NCBI GenBank assembly: GCA_031396505.1
Contig: JANNKX010000034.1
Span: 1-11,847, forward strand
Source: JAAFHS01 sp031396505
GTDB taxonomy: Bacteria; Pseudomonadota; Alphaproteobacteria; Rhodobacterales; Rhodobacteraceae
Length of the DNA: 11,847 nt
Direction of reading: 5' to 3'
Shown here one piece after another: positions 1 through 6,906 of the stretch (its first letter is position 1; every line of letters starts with the position of its first letter). The notes under the pieces are model-generated. The model did no database searches and had not been told where the DNA came from. It worked only from the letters and a program-made list of their open reading frames with translations. The translations under genes were made by a program, and so were the position numbers.

Positions 1-816
1 GGCCAGATCGCGGCGGCGGCAACCCTGCGCACCCTGCTTGCGGGATCCGCCATCCGCGAATCCCACCGCAACGACGACCACCGTGTGCAGGACCCCTATT
101 GCATCCGCTGCCAGCCGCAGGTCACCGGCGCCGCAATGGACGTGCTGCGAATGGCCGCCACCACCTTGGAAATCGAGGCGAACGCCGCCACCGACAATCC
201 CCTCGTGCTCTCTGACGGCATCATTTCCGGTGGTAACTTTCACGCCGAACCCGTTGGTTTTGCTGCCGATATGATCGCGCTTGCCATCAGCGAAATCGGG
301 GCCATCGCCCAACGCCGCGTCGCCCTCATGGTCGACCCCACACTGTCGTTCGACCTGCCCCCCTTCCTGACGCCCAACCCCGGCCTGAACTCCGGCCTGA
401 TGATCGCCGAGGTCACGACCGCCGCCCTGATGAGCGAAAACAAACACGCAGCCCACCCCACCGTCATCGATTCCACCCCCACCTCCGCCAATCAGGAAGA
501 TCACGTCAGCATGGCCGCCCACGGTGCCCGCCGCCTGACCCCAATGAATGTCAACCTCACCGTCATTCTGGGGGTCGAGGCGATGTGCGCTGCCATGGGG
601 ATCGACCACCGCGCACCCCTTCTCACCTCGCCCCCCCTGCAACGCGTGCTGGCCCACCTGCGCCGCCATATCGCCCCCCTGACCGATGACCGCTTCATGG
701 CCCCAGACCTCGCCACTGCCGCCGCCCTTGTCGCCGATGGCAGCCTCGCCGCCGCCACCGAAACGCCCTTGCCCTTCCTCTCTGCAAAAATATCCCGCGG
801 GGGTCCGGGGGTGTGA
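1..816 (+). CDS. hutH: Histidine ammonia-lyase, C-terminal part (5' end outside window)
   Basis: Deaminates L-histidine to trans-urocanate, the first step of histidine degradation, in the cytoplasm. The reading frame is open from base 1, so the start and the Ala-Ser-Gly segment that forms the MIO cofactor lie upstream; 271 residues of a family usually near 510 are present. Family signatures are clear: VQDPYCIRCQPQV from codon 29, LEIEANAATDNP from codon 57, SGGNFHAEPVG near codon 76 and SANQEDHVSM at codons 162-171. By comparison with the Pseudomonas enzyme as I remember it, Q30, Y33 and R36 would match active-site Q277, Y280 and R283, and E166 would match E414. It lies 34 nt before hutU and is probably co-transcribed. 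Oddity: the last codons (KISRGGPGV, then TGA) are encoded by an intergenic-type hairpin repeat, and the stop codon lies in the hairpin loop. Confidence 0.97.
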   Translation, partial: GQIAAAATLRTLLAGSAIRESHRNDDHRVQDPYCIRCQPQVTGAAMDVLRMAATTLEIEANAATDNPLVLSDGIISGGNFHAEPVGFAADMIALAISEIGAIAQRRVALMVDPTLSFDLPPFLTPNPGLNSGLMIAEVTTAALMSENKHAAHPTVIDSTPTSANQEDHVSMAAHGARRLTPMNVNLTVILGVEAMCAAMGIDHRAPLLTSPPLQRVLAHLRRHIAPLTDDRFMAPDLATAAALVADGSLAAATETPLPFLSAKISRGGPGV

Positions 817-827
817 AACCCCCGGCC
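788..827. repeat. G/C-rich hairpin repeat, copy 1
   Basis: The unit reads aaatatcc, then three bases, then gggggtccggggg, a short loop and cccccgg. The hairpin has an 8-bp stem, 805-812 with 818-825, around the loop GTGAA. A second copy at 2543-2582 has the same stem length, loop length and AT-rich leader. The innermost pair is T-A here and C-G there, so the stem is kept by a compensatory change. No U-tract follows, so it is not a standard terminator. It supplies the last codons of hutH and ends about 17 nt before the hutU ribosome binding site. I recall similar elements as common between genes in Rhodobacteraceae, but that is memory only. Confidence 0.75.
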
Positions 828-850
828 CCGGTCAGCAACACGGAGCCGCC

Positions 851-2530
851 ATGACCCGCCACAACACCCGTGACATCTACCCCGCCACCGGCACGACCAT
901 CACCGCAAAATCATGGCTGACCGAAGCCCCGATGCGCATGCTGATGAACAATCTGCACCCCGATGTCGCCGAAAACCCCCACGAACTGGTCGTCTACGGC
1001 GGCATCGGCCGCGCCGCGCGCACGTGGGAGGATTTTGACAAGATCGTGGCCACCCTGAAAACCCTTGAGGATGATGAAACCCTTCTGGTGCAATCGGGCA
1101 AACCCGTCGGCGTGTTCCGCACCCACAAGGACGCCCCCCGCGTGCTGATCGCCAATTCCAACCTCGTGCCGCATTGGGCGACATGGGATCATTTCAACGA
1201 ACTCGATAGACGTGGCCTCGCGATGTATGGTCAAATGACCGCCGGATCGTGGATTTACATCGGCACCCAAGGCATCGTGCAGGGCACCTATGAAACCTTC
1301 GCCGAGGCAGGCCGCCAGCATTACGGCGGCAACCTCACGGGGCGCTGGATTCTGACAGGCGGCCTTGGCGGCATGGGTGGCGCACAGCCCCTTGCCGCCG
1401 TGATGGCGGGCGCGTGCTGTCTGGCCGTGGAATGCGATGAAAGCCGTATCGATTTTCGCATTCGCACCAGATACGTAGACGCCAAAGCGCAGACGTTGGA
1501 TGAAGCCCTGAACATGATTGTCGACTGGACCGCGCAGGGTGCGGCGAAATCCGTCGGCCTTGTCGGCAACGCCGCCGACATCTTCCCCGAACTCTACACC
1601 CGCATGAAGAACGGCGGCATGCGCCCCGACATCGTCACCGACCAGACATCGGCGCATGACCCCCTGAACGGCTATCTGCCGCAAGGCTGGACCGTCGCAC
1701 AGGCCAAAGCGCTGCGCGAAACCGACCCCAAATCCGTCGAACGCGCCGCCCGCGCCAGCATGCGCACCCATGTCGCCGCCATGGTCGATTTCTGGAACGC
1801 GGGCGTCCCCACCCTCGATTACGGCAACAACATCCGCCAGGTGGCACGCGACGAAGGGCTGGAAAACGCCTTCGCCTTCCCCGGATTCGTGCCCGCCTAC
1901 ATCCGCCCCCTGTTCTGCCGTGGCATCGGCCCGTTCCGCTGGGTGGCCCTGTCGGGTGACCCCGAAGATATCTACAAAACCGACGCCGCCATGAAGAAAC
2001 TCTTCCCCGAAAACGGCCACCTGCACCACTGGCTCGACATGGCGCGCGACCGCATCGCCTTTCAGGGCCTGCCCGCCCGTATCTGCTGGATTGGCCTCGG
2101 TGACCGCCATCGCGCAGGGTTGATGTTCAACGACATGGTCGCATCGGGCGAGCTGACAGCCCCCATCGTCATCGGCCGCGATCATCTCGACTCAGGCTCC
2201 GTCGCCTCGCCCAACCGCGAAACGGAAGCCATGAAAGACGGCTCCGATGCCGTCTCCGACTGGCCGCTCCTCAACGCACTCCTCAACACCGCGTCGGGTG
2301 CCACATGGGTCAGCCTGCACCACGGCGGCGGCGTCGGCATGGGCTTTTCGCAACATTCCGGCATGGTCATCGTCGCCGACGGCACCCCCGACGCCGCCCG
2401 CCGTCTGAACAACGTGCTGTGGAACGACCCCGCCACCGGTGTGATGCGCCACGCAGATGCAGGCTACGCCATCGCAAAAGACTGCGCCACAGAACACGGC
2501 CTCAACCTTCCCGGTATCCTCGGAAACTGA
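851..2530 (+). CDS. hutU: Urocanate hydratase (urocanase)
   Basis: Converts urocanate to 4-imidazolone-5-propionate, the second step of histidine breakdown, using tightly bound NAD+ as an electrophile; cytoplasmic. The product is 559 residues, the usual family size (about 555-560). ATG 851 is chosen because GGAG at 842-845 sits 5 nt upstream and the protein then begins MTRHNTRDIYPATG; the frame stays open further upstream (a possible ATG at 686) only by overlapping hutH. Visible features are YGGIGRAARTW near residue 50, a glycine-rich NAD-binding run GGLGGMGG at 170-177, FCRGIGPFRW at 355-364, and ARICWIGLGDRHRAG, whose C412 should match the catalytic Cys410 of the Pseudomonas enzyme. HHGGGVGMGFSQHSG follows near the C-terminus. 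It directly follows hutH, as in many hut operons. No internal defect is seen. Confidence 0.98.
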   Translation: MTRHNTRDIYPATGTTITAKSWLTEAPMRMLMNNLHPDVAENPHELVVYGGIGRAARTWEDFDKIVATLKTLEDDETLLVQSGKPVGVFRTHKDAPRVLIANSNLVPHWATWDHFNELDRRGLAMYGQMTAGSWIYIGTQGIVQGTYETFAEAGRQHYGGNLTGRWILTGGLGGMGGAQPLAAVMAGACCLAVECDESRIDFRIRTRYVDAKAQTLDEALNMIVDWTAQGAAKSVGLVGNAADIFPELYTRMKNGGMRPDIVTDQTSAHDPLNGYLPQGWTVAQAKALRETDPKSVERAARASMRTHVAAMVDFWNAGVPTLDYGNNIRQVARDEGLENAFAFPGFVPAYIRPLFCRGIGPFRWVALSGDPEDIYKTDAAMKKLFPENGHLHHWLDMARDRIAFQGLPARICWIGLGDRHRAGLMFNDMVASGELTAPIVIGRDHLDSGSVASPNRETEAMKDGSDAVSDWPLLNALLNTASGATWVSLHHGGGVGMGFSQHSGMVIVADGTPDAARRLNNVLWNDPATGVMRHADAGYAIAKDCATEHGLNLPGILGN

Positions 2531-2542
2531 CTTCATCTGTTG

Positions 2543-2582
2543 ATAAATATCCTCGGGGGTCCGGGGGCAGACAGCCCCCGGC
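2543..2582. repeat. G/C-rich hairpin repeat, copy 2
   Basis: Second copy of the element at 788-827, in the same orientation, starting 12 nt after the hutU stop. The stem is 2561-2568 with 2574-2581 (ccgggggc / gcccccgg) and the loop is AGACA. The leader reads taaatatcctcgggggt. The arms match copy 1 apart from the compensated inner base pair. It lies between hutU and the flavin-reductase-like gene, so both junctions of this three-gene run carry the repeat. There is no T-run after the stem, which suggests a role in mRNA processing or attenuation, or a passive repeat, more than clean termination. Confidence 0.75.
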
Positions 2583-2606
2583 GGCCCACCACAAAGGACC
2601 ACGCCG

Positions 2607-3260
2607 ATGCATTACGCCCCCGGAACCGACCCCTGTCCCCTGCCCTTCAACCCGTTCAAATCCTGCACCGTCCCCCGCCCCATCGGCTGGCTCTCGACAA
2701 TCGCAAAGAACGGCACTCCCAACCTCGCCCCCTACAGCCAATGGCAGAACCTGTCCTTTGATCCGCCGATGGTGATGTTCGCCGCCAACCCCTACGCCGA
2801 CGGCCGCCGCAAACACACCGTCATCAATGCCGAAGATACCGGCTGGTTCGTGTGGAACATGGCGACCTTTGCCTTGCGTGAGGCCGTGAACATCTCTGCC
2901 ATGGAATGGCCCGAAGATGTGGATGAATTTGAAAAGGCGGGTGTCACCAAAACCGCCTGCATCGACGCCCCCGGCCCCCGTATCGCAGAATCCCCTGCCC
3001 ATTTCGAATGCAGATACCTGTCGACCACCCGCCTGCGCGGCAATTCTGCCCATGGTGGCGTCGATGTGGTGTTCGGTCAGGTCATGCGCATCCATGTCAA
3101 CGATGCCGTCATCCGCCCCGATGGCAAGCTGGATATCCCCGCCATCCGCCCCCTCGCCCGCATGGGGTATTACGACTACACCAGCATTACCGAAATCTTC
3201 GAAATGCCCATCCCCGATGCCACCAGTGCCGCCGCCGCAGGGCTTGAAGGCCGGGCCTGA
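2607..3260 (+). CDS. Flavin-reductase-like domain protein (FMN-binding split barrel)
   Basis: A 217-residue protein of the flavin reductase-like superfamily (COG1853 type), which bind FMN and usually reduce it with NAD(P)H or act as related flavoproteins. The N-terminal signature is clear: FNPFKSCTVPRPIGWLST at residues 14-31, NLAPYSQWQNLSFDPPMV at 39-56, then an MFAAN strand. A later GNSAHGGVDVVFGQVMRIH segment around residues 150-170 fits the end of the barrel. ATG 2607 is preceded by AAAGGA at 2593-2598 with 8-nt spacing. It follows hutU by 76 nt on the same strand and may be read with the hut genes, but no defined step in histidine breakdown needs a flavin reductase, so its role there is unknown. 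The substrate cannot be told from sequence. There is no signal peptide or membrane segment. Confidence 0.88.
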   Translation: MHYAPGTDPCPLPFNPFKSCTVPRPIGWLSTIAKNGTPNLAPYSQWQNLSFDPPMVMFAANPYADGRRKHTVINAEDTGWFVWNMATFALREAVNISAMEWPEDVDEFEKAGVTKTACIDAPGPRIAESPAHFECRYLSTTRLRGNSAHGGVDVVFGQVMRIHVNDAVIRPDGKLDIPAIRPLARMGYYDYTSITEIFEMPIPDATSAAAAGLEGRA

Positions 3261-3284
3261 CCCCACCCAACCGCCGGGCGCCTC

Positions 3285-3307
3285 CCTCCCCCCTTCGTAG
3301 GGGGAGG
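3285..3307. terminator. Hairpin between converging genes, likely bidirectional terminator
   Basis: An 8-bp stem, CCTCCCCC at 3285-3292 with GGGGGAGG at 3300-3307, encloses the 7-nt loop cttcgta. It lies 24 nt after the flavin-reductase stop on the plus strand and directly against the TAG stop of the minus-strand PHP gene. Neither side has a real T-run, so it may need Rho or may act mainly as a 3'-end stabiliser. Its position between converging genes supports the call. Confidence 0.5.
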
Positions 3308-4246
3308 CTACTTGCCCCAGTCCGGATAAACCGGATTGCTCCAGGCCCGCTTGCCCGCCGCATCGACCACCGTCACACGCAGGTAAGGGCTGCCCGCGAA
3401 CCGCCCCTTCAGGGGTACGCTTGCCTGCGTCATCGAATGCCCATGCACCGCCTTTGCCGCCATCCCGTGCCCTTGCACGATCACTGCAGCAACCGCCGAA
3501 CAGTCCACCTCGACCCGGTCCGCGAACACCCGCACATCGCGCAGTTCCGGGCCTTGGGTGGCATAGAAATCCCCCGCCTTCAGCGCGGCCAACAGCGCAT
3601 CCGGCGTGTTTTCGACGGCTTTCACCATGACCCAGCCGCCAAAATGGTCCGGCTCATAGAAATGCGCATCATCCGTTGCGATAAAGTTCAACCGCCGCCC
3701 CGCCTCCAGCAACTGATCCGCAATCGCCGTCCCATCCCCCCGGTCGCAGCCCGTATAGCACCCGTGGTTGTAGATCTCGACGGCATGCGCTGCCGTGATC
3801 GACGCCGCATCAGCCACCGTCAGCCCCGACCATTGCGGATGCGCCACCGCCGCGAACGCCCCCGCCGCGACCGCGCGCGCGGCAAGCGCAGCCCCGGTTT
3901 CCTGTCCCGGCACCGGCATCCATTCCGGCGTATGGCTCGGCGCGAAATCAGACGGCAATCCGACCGCCAGAATATGCCACATCTCACCGTTTTCCTGCGC
4001 TCCCGAATGCAGTTCCGCCCCCAGAATCGTCGTGAACCCGGCATCCCGGTAGGGCACCGTGTCCACGATCGGATAGCCATACTGGCCCACGAAATGATCC
4101 GTCAGCGCTATGAAATCGTAGCCTTCCGCACGGTACCTGCGGCACACCTCGGCGGGTTCCAGTACCCCGTCTGACCGCGTCGAATGTGTATGAATGTTCC
4201 CGCGCCAGAACCGACCCGGTGCCGTGAATGCAGAAAGTGTCTTCAT
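3308..4246 (-). CDS. PHP-domain metal-dependent phosphoesterase
   Basis: A 312-residue protein with a PHP domain, a distorted TIM-barrel hydrolase fold that binds two or three divalent metals and hydrolyses phosphoester bonds. Metal-ligand motifs appear in the expected order: NIHTHSTRSDG (H19, H21, D26), ALTDH (D50, H51), GAELHSG (E78, H80), MWHILAVG (H91), VAHPQW (H136) and ATDDAHF (D192/D193, H195). The set looks complete, so the enzyme should be active; the substrate (nucleotide, phosphosugar, histidinol-type or nucleic acid) is not evident. The C-terminal ~80 residues form a beta-rich extension typical of stand-alone PHP proteins. In-frame TTG 4252, ATG 4249 and ATG 4246 are adjacent. ATG 4246 is chosen because AGGG at 4257-4254 is then 7 nt away; ATG 4249 remains possible. 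It starts 10 nt after the corA stop, and the SD overlaps that stop, so coupled translation is likely. Confidence 0.9.
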   Translation of the reverse strand: MKTLSAFTAPGRFWRGNIHTHSTRSDGVLEPAEVCRRYRAEGYDFIALTDHFVGQYGYPIVDTVPYRDAGFTTILGAELHSGAQENGEMWHILAVGLPSDFAPSHTPEWMPVPGQETGAALAARAVAAGAFAAVAHPQWSGLTVADAASITAAHAVEIYNHGCYTGCDRGDGTAIADQLLEAGRRLNFIATDDAHFYEPDHFGGWVMVKAVENTPDALLAALKAGDFYATQGPELRDVRVFADRVEVDCSAVAAVIVQGHGMAAKAVHGHSMTQASVPLKGRFAGSPYLRVTVVDAAGKRAWSNPVYPDWGK

Positions 4247-4256
4247 CATCAATCCC

Positions 4257-5216
4257 TTACAGCCAGTTCTTCCAGCGGAAGAACAAATACGTAAATGCCG
4301 CCGATGCCACCATCGCCACCAGTGCCGCCGGATACCCCCACCACGCCTGCAGTTCCGGCATCCCCTTGAAGTTCATCCCGTACAGCGACGCGATCAACGT
4401 CGGCGGCAGGAACAGCACCGCCACCACCGACACGATTCGCACGGTGGAGCTTTGCACAAGATTAATCATTCCAAGTGTCGCATCCGACGCCAGTGCCACC
4501 CGGTTCGACAAAAAGTCGCCATGCACCTCCAGCGCCTGAATATCCTTGACCAGCGACGCCAGCGCCTGCCGCCGTTCCTTTGATTTGCGCCCCTCGGTGC
4601 CCTGCCCAAAGAATGACAGCGCCCGGTCCAGCGTCAGCAGCGACAGACGCAGCCGCCCCAGCCTGTCACCCTCGCGCCCCACCTGTTCCAGAATTCGCGC
4701 CAGCGCCGCAGGCTTGCCCGCGCCATCGTCCAGCGAAAAGATCTCACTTGTCACCGTGTCCAGCGTGCGCCCCACGCCTTCCAGCAGATCGGCCACACGT
4801 CCCACGATTTCCTCGACCAGCCCCAGAAACACCTCGTCCGCCGCCGTACATCCCGCCGCCGCCTTTTCCGCCCGCGTCGGATAGGTTTCAAACGGGCGTG
4901 GCGTGTGGTGGCGCACCGTCACCAGTTGCGTGGGCGTCAGGATCAGGCAAACCGGCCCCATCTTCACTGCCCCTTCCGGCGTCTGCCCTTGCAGGACCAC
5001 CGTCATGTAGTCAACTTCGCCCTCCCGGTACAGGCGATTGGAAATTTCGATCTCTTCCATATCCTCCAGCGTCGGCACCTCGACACCCAGCCGTGCCACC
5101 TCGGCCACCTGCGCGGGCATCGGACGCAGCAGATCAACCCAGACGGCCTCGGACAACGCCTTGTCCACGCCCAGCGGTGCCAGACCCTTGTCGGCCAGTT
5201 GATACGCATGCAACAT
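4257..5216 (-). CDS. corA: CorA-family magnesium/divalent cation channel
   Basis: A 319-residue inner-membrane pentameric Mg2+ (Co2+/Ni2+) channel. The N-terminal ~255 residues are cytosolic and rich in charged helices; KERRQALASLVKDIQALEVHGDFLSNRVALASDATLG corresponds to the long stalk helix. TM1 is about residues 259-279 (VRIVSVVAVLFLPPTLIASL), followed immediately by the diagnostic YGMNF selectivity motif (GMN at 280-282) and the loop KGMPELQ. TM2 is about 294-313, and the short basic C-terminus FFRWKNWL is typical. A GTG at 5222 is in frame, but ATG 5216 is preferred because AAGGGA at 5230-5225 is then 8 nt upstream. It is the first gene of a two-gene run with the PHP phosphoesterase. A ZntB-type exporter is the main alternative, but the overall look is CorA. 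Confidence 0.95.
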   Translation of the reverse strand: MLHAYQLADKGLAPLGVDKALSEAVWVDLLRPMPAQVAEVARLGVEVPTLEDMEEIEISNRLYREGEVDYMTVVLQGQTPEGAVKMGPVCLILTPTQLVTVRHHTPRPFETYPTRAEKAAAGCTAADEVFLGLVEEIVGRVADLLEGVGRTLDTVTSEIFSLDDGAGKPAALARILEQVGREGDRLGRLRLSLLTLDRALSFFGQGTEGRKSKERRQALASLVKDIQALEVHGDFLSNRVALASDATLGMINLVQSSTVRIVSVVAVLFLPPTLIASLYGMNFKGMPELQAWWGYPAALVAMVASAAFTYLFFRWKNWL

Positions 5217-5300
5217 GTTCACGGTCCCTTTTGCCCACAGCCATAGCCTGCCTGCACCTTTGCGCCAAGGGTCTGCCCATCCACATCTCGGACCTGCGGC

Positions 5301-5328
5301 TTGATCCGGGGTGGCGCTGGCATATCTT
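5301..5328 (+). promoter_or_regulatory. Possible sigma-70 type promoter for the 5351 gene
   Basis: TTGATC at 5301-5306 and TATCTT at 5323-5328 are separated by 16 nt. Each matches the consensus at four of six positions. Transcription would start near 5335, just upstream of the AGGG ribosome binding site at 5339-5342. The element lies in the 134-nt divergent gap between corA and the flavin reductase gene. A chance match is possible in a region this size. Confidence 0.3.
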
Positions 5329-5350
5329 GTCGTGCAACAGGGTGACTGGG

Positions 5351-5869
5351 ATGATCAGAATGGCGGATGGTGGCACAATGGCGGGGAAAGACTTTGTGCC
5401 CGAGGCCGTCCCCCGCGCCTTTCGTGACGCGCTTGGGCGGTTTGCCACCGGGATTTGCGTGATCACCACGGCCACCGATGCCGGCCCGATGGGGTTCACC
5501 GCCAACAGCTTTGCTGCCGTATCGCTCGACCCTGCGCTTGTGCTGTGGTCGCCCGCGAAATCATCATCACGCTTTGCGCTGTTTTCAACCGCTCCGCATT
5601 TTGCCATTCATGTGCTGGGCGCAGATCAGGCCGATCTTGCGACGCGGTTCCTGCGCGGTGGTGCAGGCTTTGATGGCCTGCCCTATGCTACCGCACCCGA
5701 AGGCCCCCCCGTCATCCCCGGCACGCTCGCCCGGTTCGACTGTGCGCTGCATGCCGCCCATGACGGCGGCGATCACGCCATCATCATCGGCCGCGTCCTG
5801 CGCGCCGCGTATACCGACGGCGCACCGCTGGTGTTCAGCCAAGGTGGCTACGGCGGGTTTGTCGGGTAG
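5351..5869 (+). CDS. Flavin reductase family protein (NAD(P)H:FMN oxidoreductase type)
   Basis: A 172-residue cytoplasmic protein of the flavin reductase superfamily, the small HpaC-like class that supplies reduced FMN/FAD to partner monooxygenases. Visible signatures are FRDALGRFATGICVITT at residues 24-40, GFTANSFAAVSLDPALVLWS at 48-67 with the usual S/T-rich flavin-phosphate contact, a central FAIHVLGADQ strand, and the C-terminal LVFSQGGYGGFV that ends many members. ATG 5351 is chosen because AGGG at 5339-5342 lies 8 nt upstream; ATG 5360 and ATG 5378 are alternatives with poorer spacing. It belongs to a different subfamily from the 217-residue protein at 2607. No monooxygenase partner is nearby, so its job is unclear. 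It diverges from corA. Its TAG stop lies inside the left arm of the inverted repeat that follows. Confidence 0.9.
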   Translation: MIRMADGGTMAGKDFVPEAVPRAFRDALGRFATGICVITTATDAGPMGFTANSFAAVSLDPALVLWSPAKSSSRFALFSTAPHFAIHVLGADQADLATRFLRGGAGFDGLPYATAPEGPPVIPGTLARFDCALHAAHDGGDHAIIIGRVLRAAYTDGAPLVFSQGGYGGFVG

Positions 5870-5935
5870 GGTGCGTGCTCGCACGCACCGTGCGGCATCA
5901 TTCAAAAAAACGGTGCGTGCAAGCACACACCCTAC
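5866..5935. repeat. Paired 26-bp inverted repeat (REP/BIME-like)
   Basis: Arms 5866-5891 and 5910-5935 are reverse complements of each other at 24 of 26 positions, with an 18-nt spacer. Each arm is itself palindromic. The left arm contains GGTGCGTG, CTCG, CACGCACC (8-bp stem 5870-5877 with 5882-5889). The right arm is GGTGCGTGC, AA, GCACACACC with one C/A mismatch. Two palindromic units in opposite orientation are the layout of BIME-type repeats. The left arm contains the flavin reductase stop codon. The first hairpin may also help end that transcript, though the nearest run of As/Ts (5904-5910) is on the wrong strand for plus-strand termination. Confidence 0.7.
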
Positions 5936-5970
5936 CGATCACGCAATGTTTCAAAAGTCTTAACACTGCC

Positions 5971-6032
5971 CTGTGGATAAATATTCAAATCATTGTTATA
6001 AAACAAAAATATATGAAATTGACAGCCGTCAA
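5971..6032. repeat. AT-rich element A with DnaA-box-like end and hairpin end
   Basis: The left end is ctgtggataa (5971-5980), which contains TGTGGATAA, the reverse complement of the classical DnaA box TTATCCACA. A 38-nt interior (5981-6018) holds only five G/C bases, in a window otherwise rich in G/C. The right end is TTGACAGCCGTCAA (6019-6032). A second element at 11639-11700 has both ends identical and exactly the same length between them, while the interior differs. Both elements lie just past the stop codon of a minus-strand gene, here the SDR gene ending at 6042. The role is unknown: terminator plus AT-rich spacer, DnaA-binding site, and dispersed repeat are all possible. Confidence 0.7.
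6005..6032 (-). terminator. Putative intrinsic terminator of the SDR gene
   Basis: Read on the minus strand, 9 nt after the SDR stop, TTGAC (6032-6028) and GTCAA (6023-6019) form a short stem around GGCT, followed by TTTCATATATTTTT. The stem is only 5-6 bp and moderate in G/C, so termination may be partial. The gapR copy at 11681-11702 has a longer stem and a purer T-run, which supports a shared terminator role. Confidence 0.5.
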
Positions 6033-6041
6033 CGCCGCCCC

Positions 6042-6767
6042 TCACCCCCGCCCGATGAACGGCATGTCGCGCGCCATGATCGTCATGAAGGGCACATTCA
6101 CATCCAGCGGCAGCCGCGCCATCTGCAGCACCGCCGCCGCCACATGGGCCACATCCATCACCGGTTCCACCCGCATCGCGCCATCAGCCTGCAATGCGCC
6201 CTGCATGAACCCCGATGCCATATCCGTCATCGCATTGCCGATATCGATCTGCCCGCAGGCAATGTTGAACGCCCGCCCGTCAAGGCCCAAGGTCCGCGTC
6301 AGCCCCGTCACCGCATGCTTTGACATGGTGTAGGGTGCCGATCCCGGCCGGGGCACATAGGCCGAGATCGACCCGTTGTTGATGATCCGCCCGCCTTGCG
6401 GGTCCTGCCTGCGCATCATCCCGAACGCCGCGCGCGCGCACAGAAACATGCCTGTGATGTTCACCGCACTGACCCGCAGCCAGTCATCGACCGCAATCTC
6501 GTCGATCAGCGTGGATTTCAACGCCTGGCCTGCGTTGTTGAACAACACATCCAGCCGCCCCCATGTGGCCTGAACGGTCGCGAAGGCCGCATCCACCTGT
6601 GCTGCGTCCGTCACATCGCACGGCAGGATCAGCGCATCAGGCGCTGTCTCGCGCAGTGCATCCGCGCGCCGCCCAAGACAGGCCACATCCCATCCCGCCG
6701 CCACAAACGCGCGCGCCGTTGCACGCCCGATACCGCTGCCTGCGCCGGTCACAAGGATCTTCGGCAT
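6042..6767 (-). CDS. Short-chain dehydrogenase/reductase (SDR), classical type
   Basis: A 241-residue Rossmann-fold oxidoreductase, cytoplasmic. The classical SDR signatures are all present: TGAGSGIG at residues 7-14 for the dinucleotide, D51 in CDV, NNAG at 77-80, N103, catalytic S133 in NGSIS, and Y146-x3-K150 in PYTMSK. LGRR after the second strand has Arg where NADP-preferring members carry basic residues, so NADP(H) is likely. ATG 6767 is chosen because GGGGGA lies about 5 nt upstream and the protein then starts MPKILVTG. The frame runs on upstream to 6851, but those extra codons would be inside tRNA-Thr and are not real. The gene begins only 23 nt after the encoded CCA end of the tRNA on the same strand, leaving no room for its own promoter outside the tRNA. 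The substrate cannot be predicted. Confidence 0.93.
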   Translation of the reverse strand: MPKILVTGAGSGIGRATARAFVAAGWDVACLGRRADALRETAPDALILPCDVTDAAQVDAAFATVQATWGRLDVLFNNAGQALKSTLIDEIAVDDWLRVSAVNITGMFLCARAAFGMMRRQDPQGGRIINNGSISAYVPRPGSAPYTMSKHAVTGLTRTLGLDGRAFNIACGQIDIGNAMTDMASGFMQGALQADGAMRVEPVMDVAHVAAAVLQMARLPLDVNVPFMTIMARDMPFIGRG

Positions 6768-6790
6768 CAACGTCCCCCAATGATATGAAG

Positions 6791-6866
<76 letters not shown>

Positions 6867-6876
6867 ACACGCATAC

Positions 6877-6906
6877 CAAATACTCCGGCTCCGGGGCGGG
6901 GGTCAA
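6877..6906 (-). promoter_or_regulatory. Probable promoter of tRNA-Thr (and perhaps the SDR gene)
   Basis: On the minus strand TTGACC (6906-6901) matches the -35 consensus at five of six bases. TATTTG (6882-6877) is a weak -10 after an 18-nt spacer. Transcription would start near 6870, a few bases before the tRNA 5' end at 6866. The -35 overlaps the TGA stop of the upstream permease gene. The -10 is poor, so confidence is modest. Confidence 0.4.

Noticed and set aside
686..850. Upstream extension of HutU from ATG 686
   Set aside because: It would overlap the conserved HutH C-terminal coding region in another frame. ATG 851 has a good ribosome site and gives the normal family length.
911..2185. 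Long minus-strand open frame (424 codons) opposite hutU
   Set aside because: Antisense shadow of a C-biased gene; the translation is low-complexity Gly/Ala/His/Val with no recognisable domain, while hutU on the plus strand is certain.
2502..3266. Minus-strand open frame (254 codons) opposite the 2607 gene
   Set aside because: Glycine-rich shadow translation with no domain; it also spans the hairpin repeat and the hutU end.
4580..5350. Long upstream extension of the 5351 flavin reductase frame
   Set aside because: The extension is a Pro/Arg/Ser-rich shadow of corA. The good ribosome site and domain start support ATG 5351.
5971..6032. Replication origin (DnaA box plus AT-rich DNA)
   Set aside because: Only one box per element and no box cluster; there are two dispersed copies and no dnaA or partition genes nearby.
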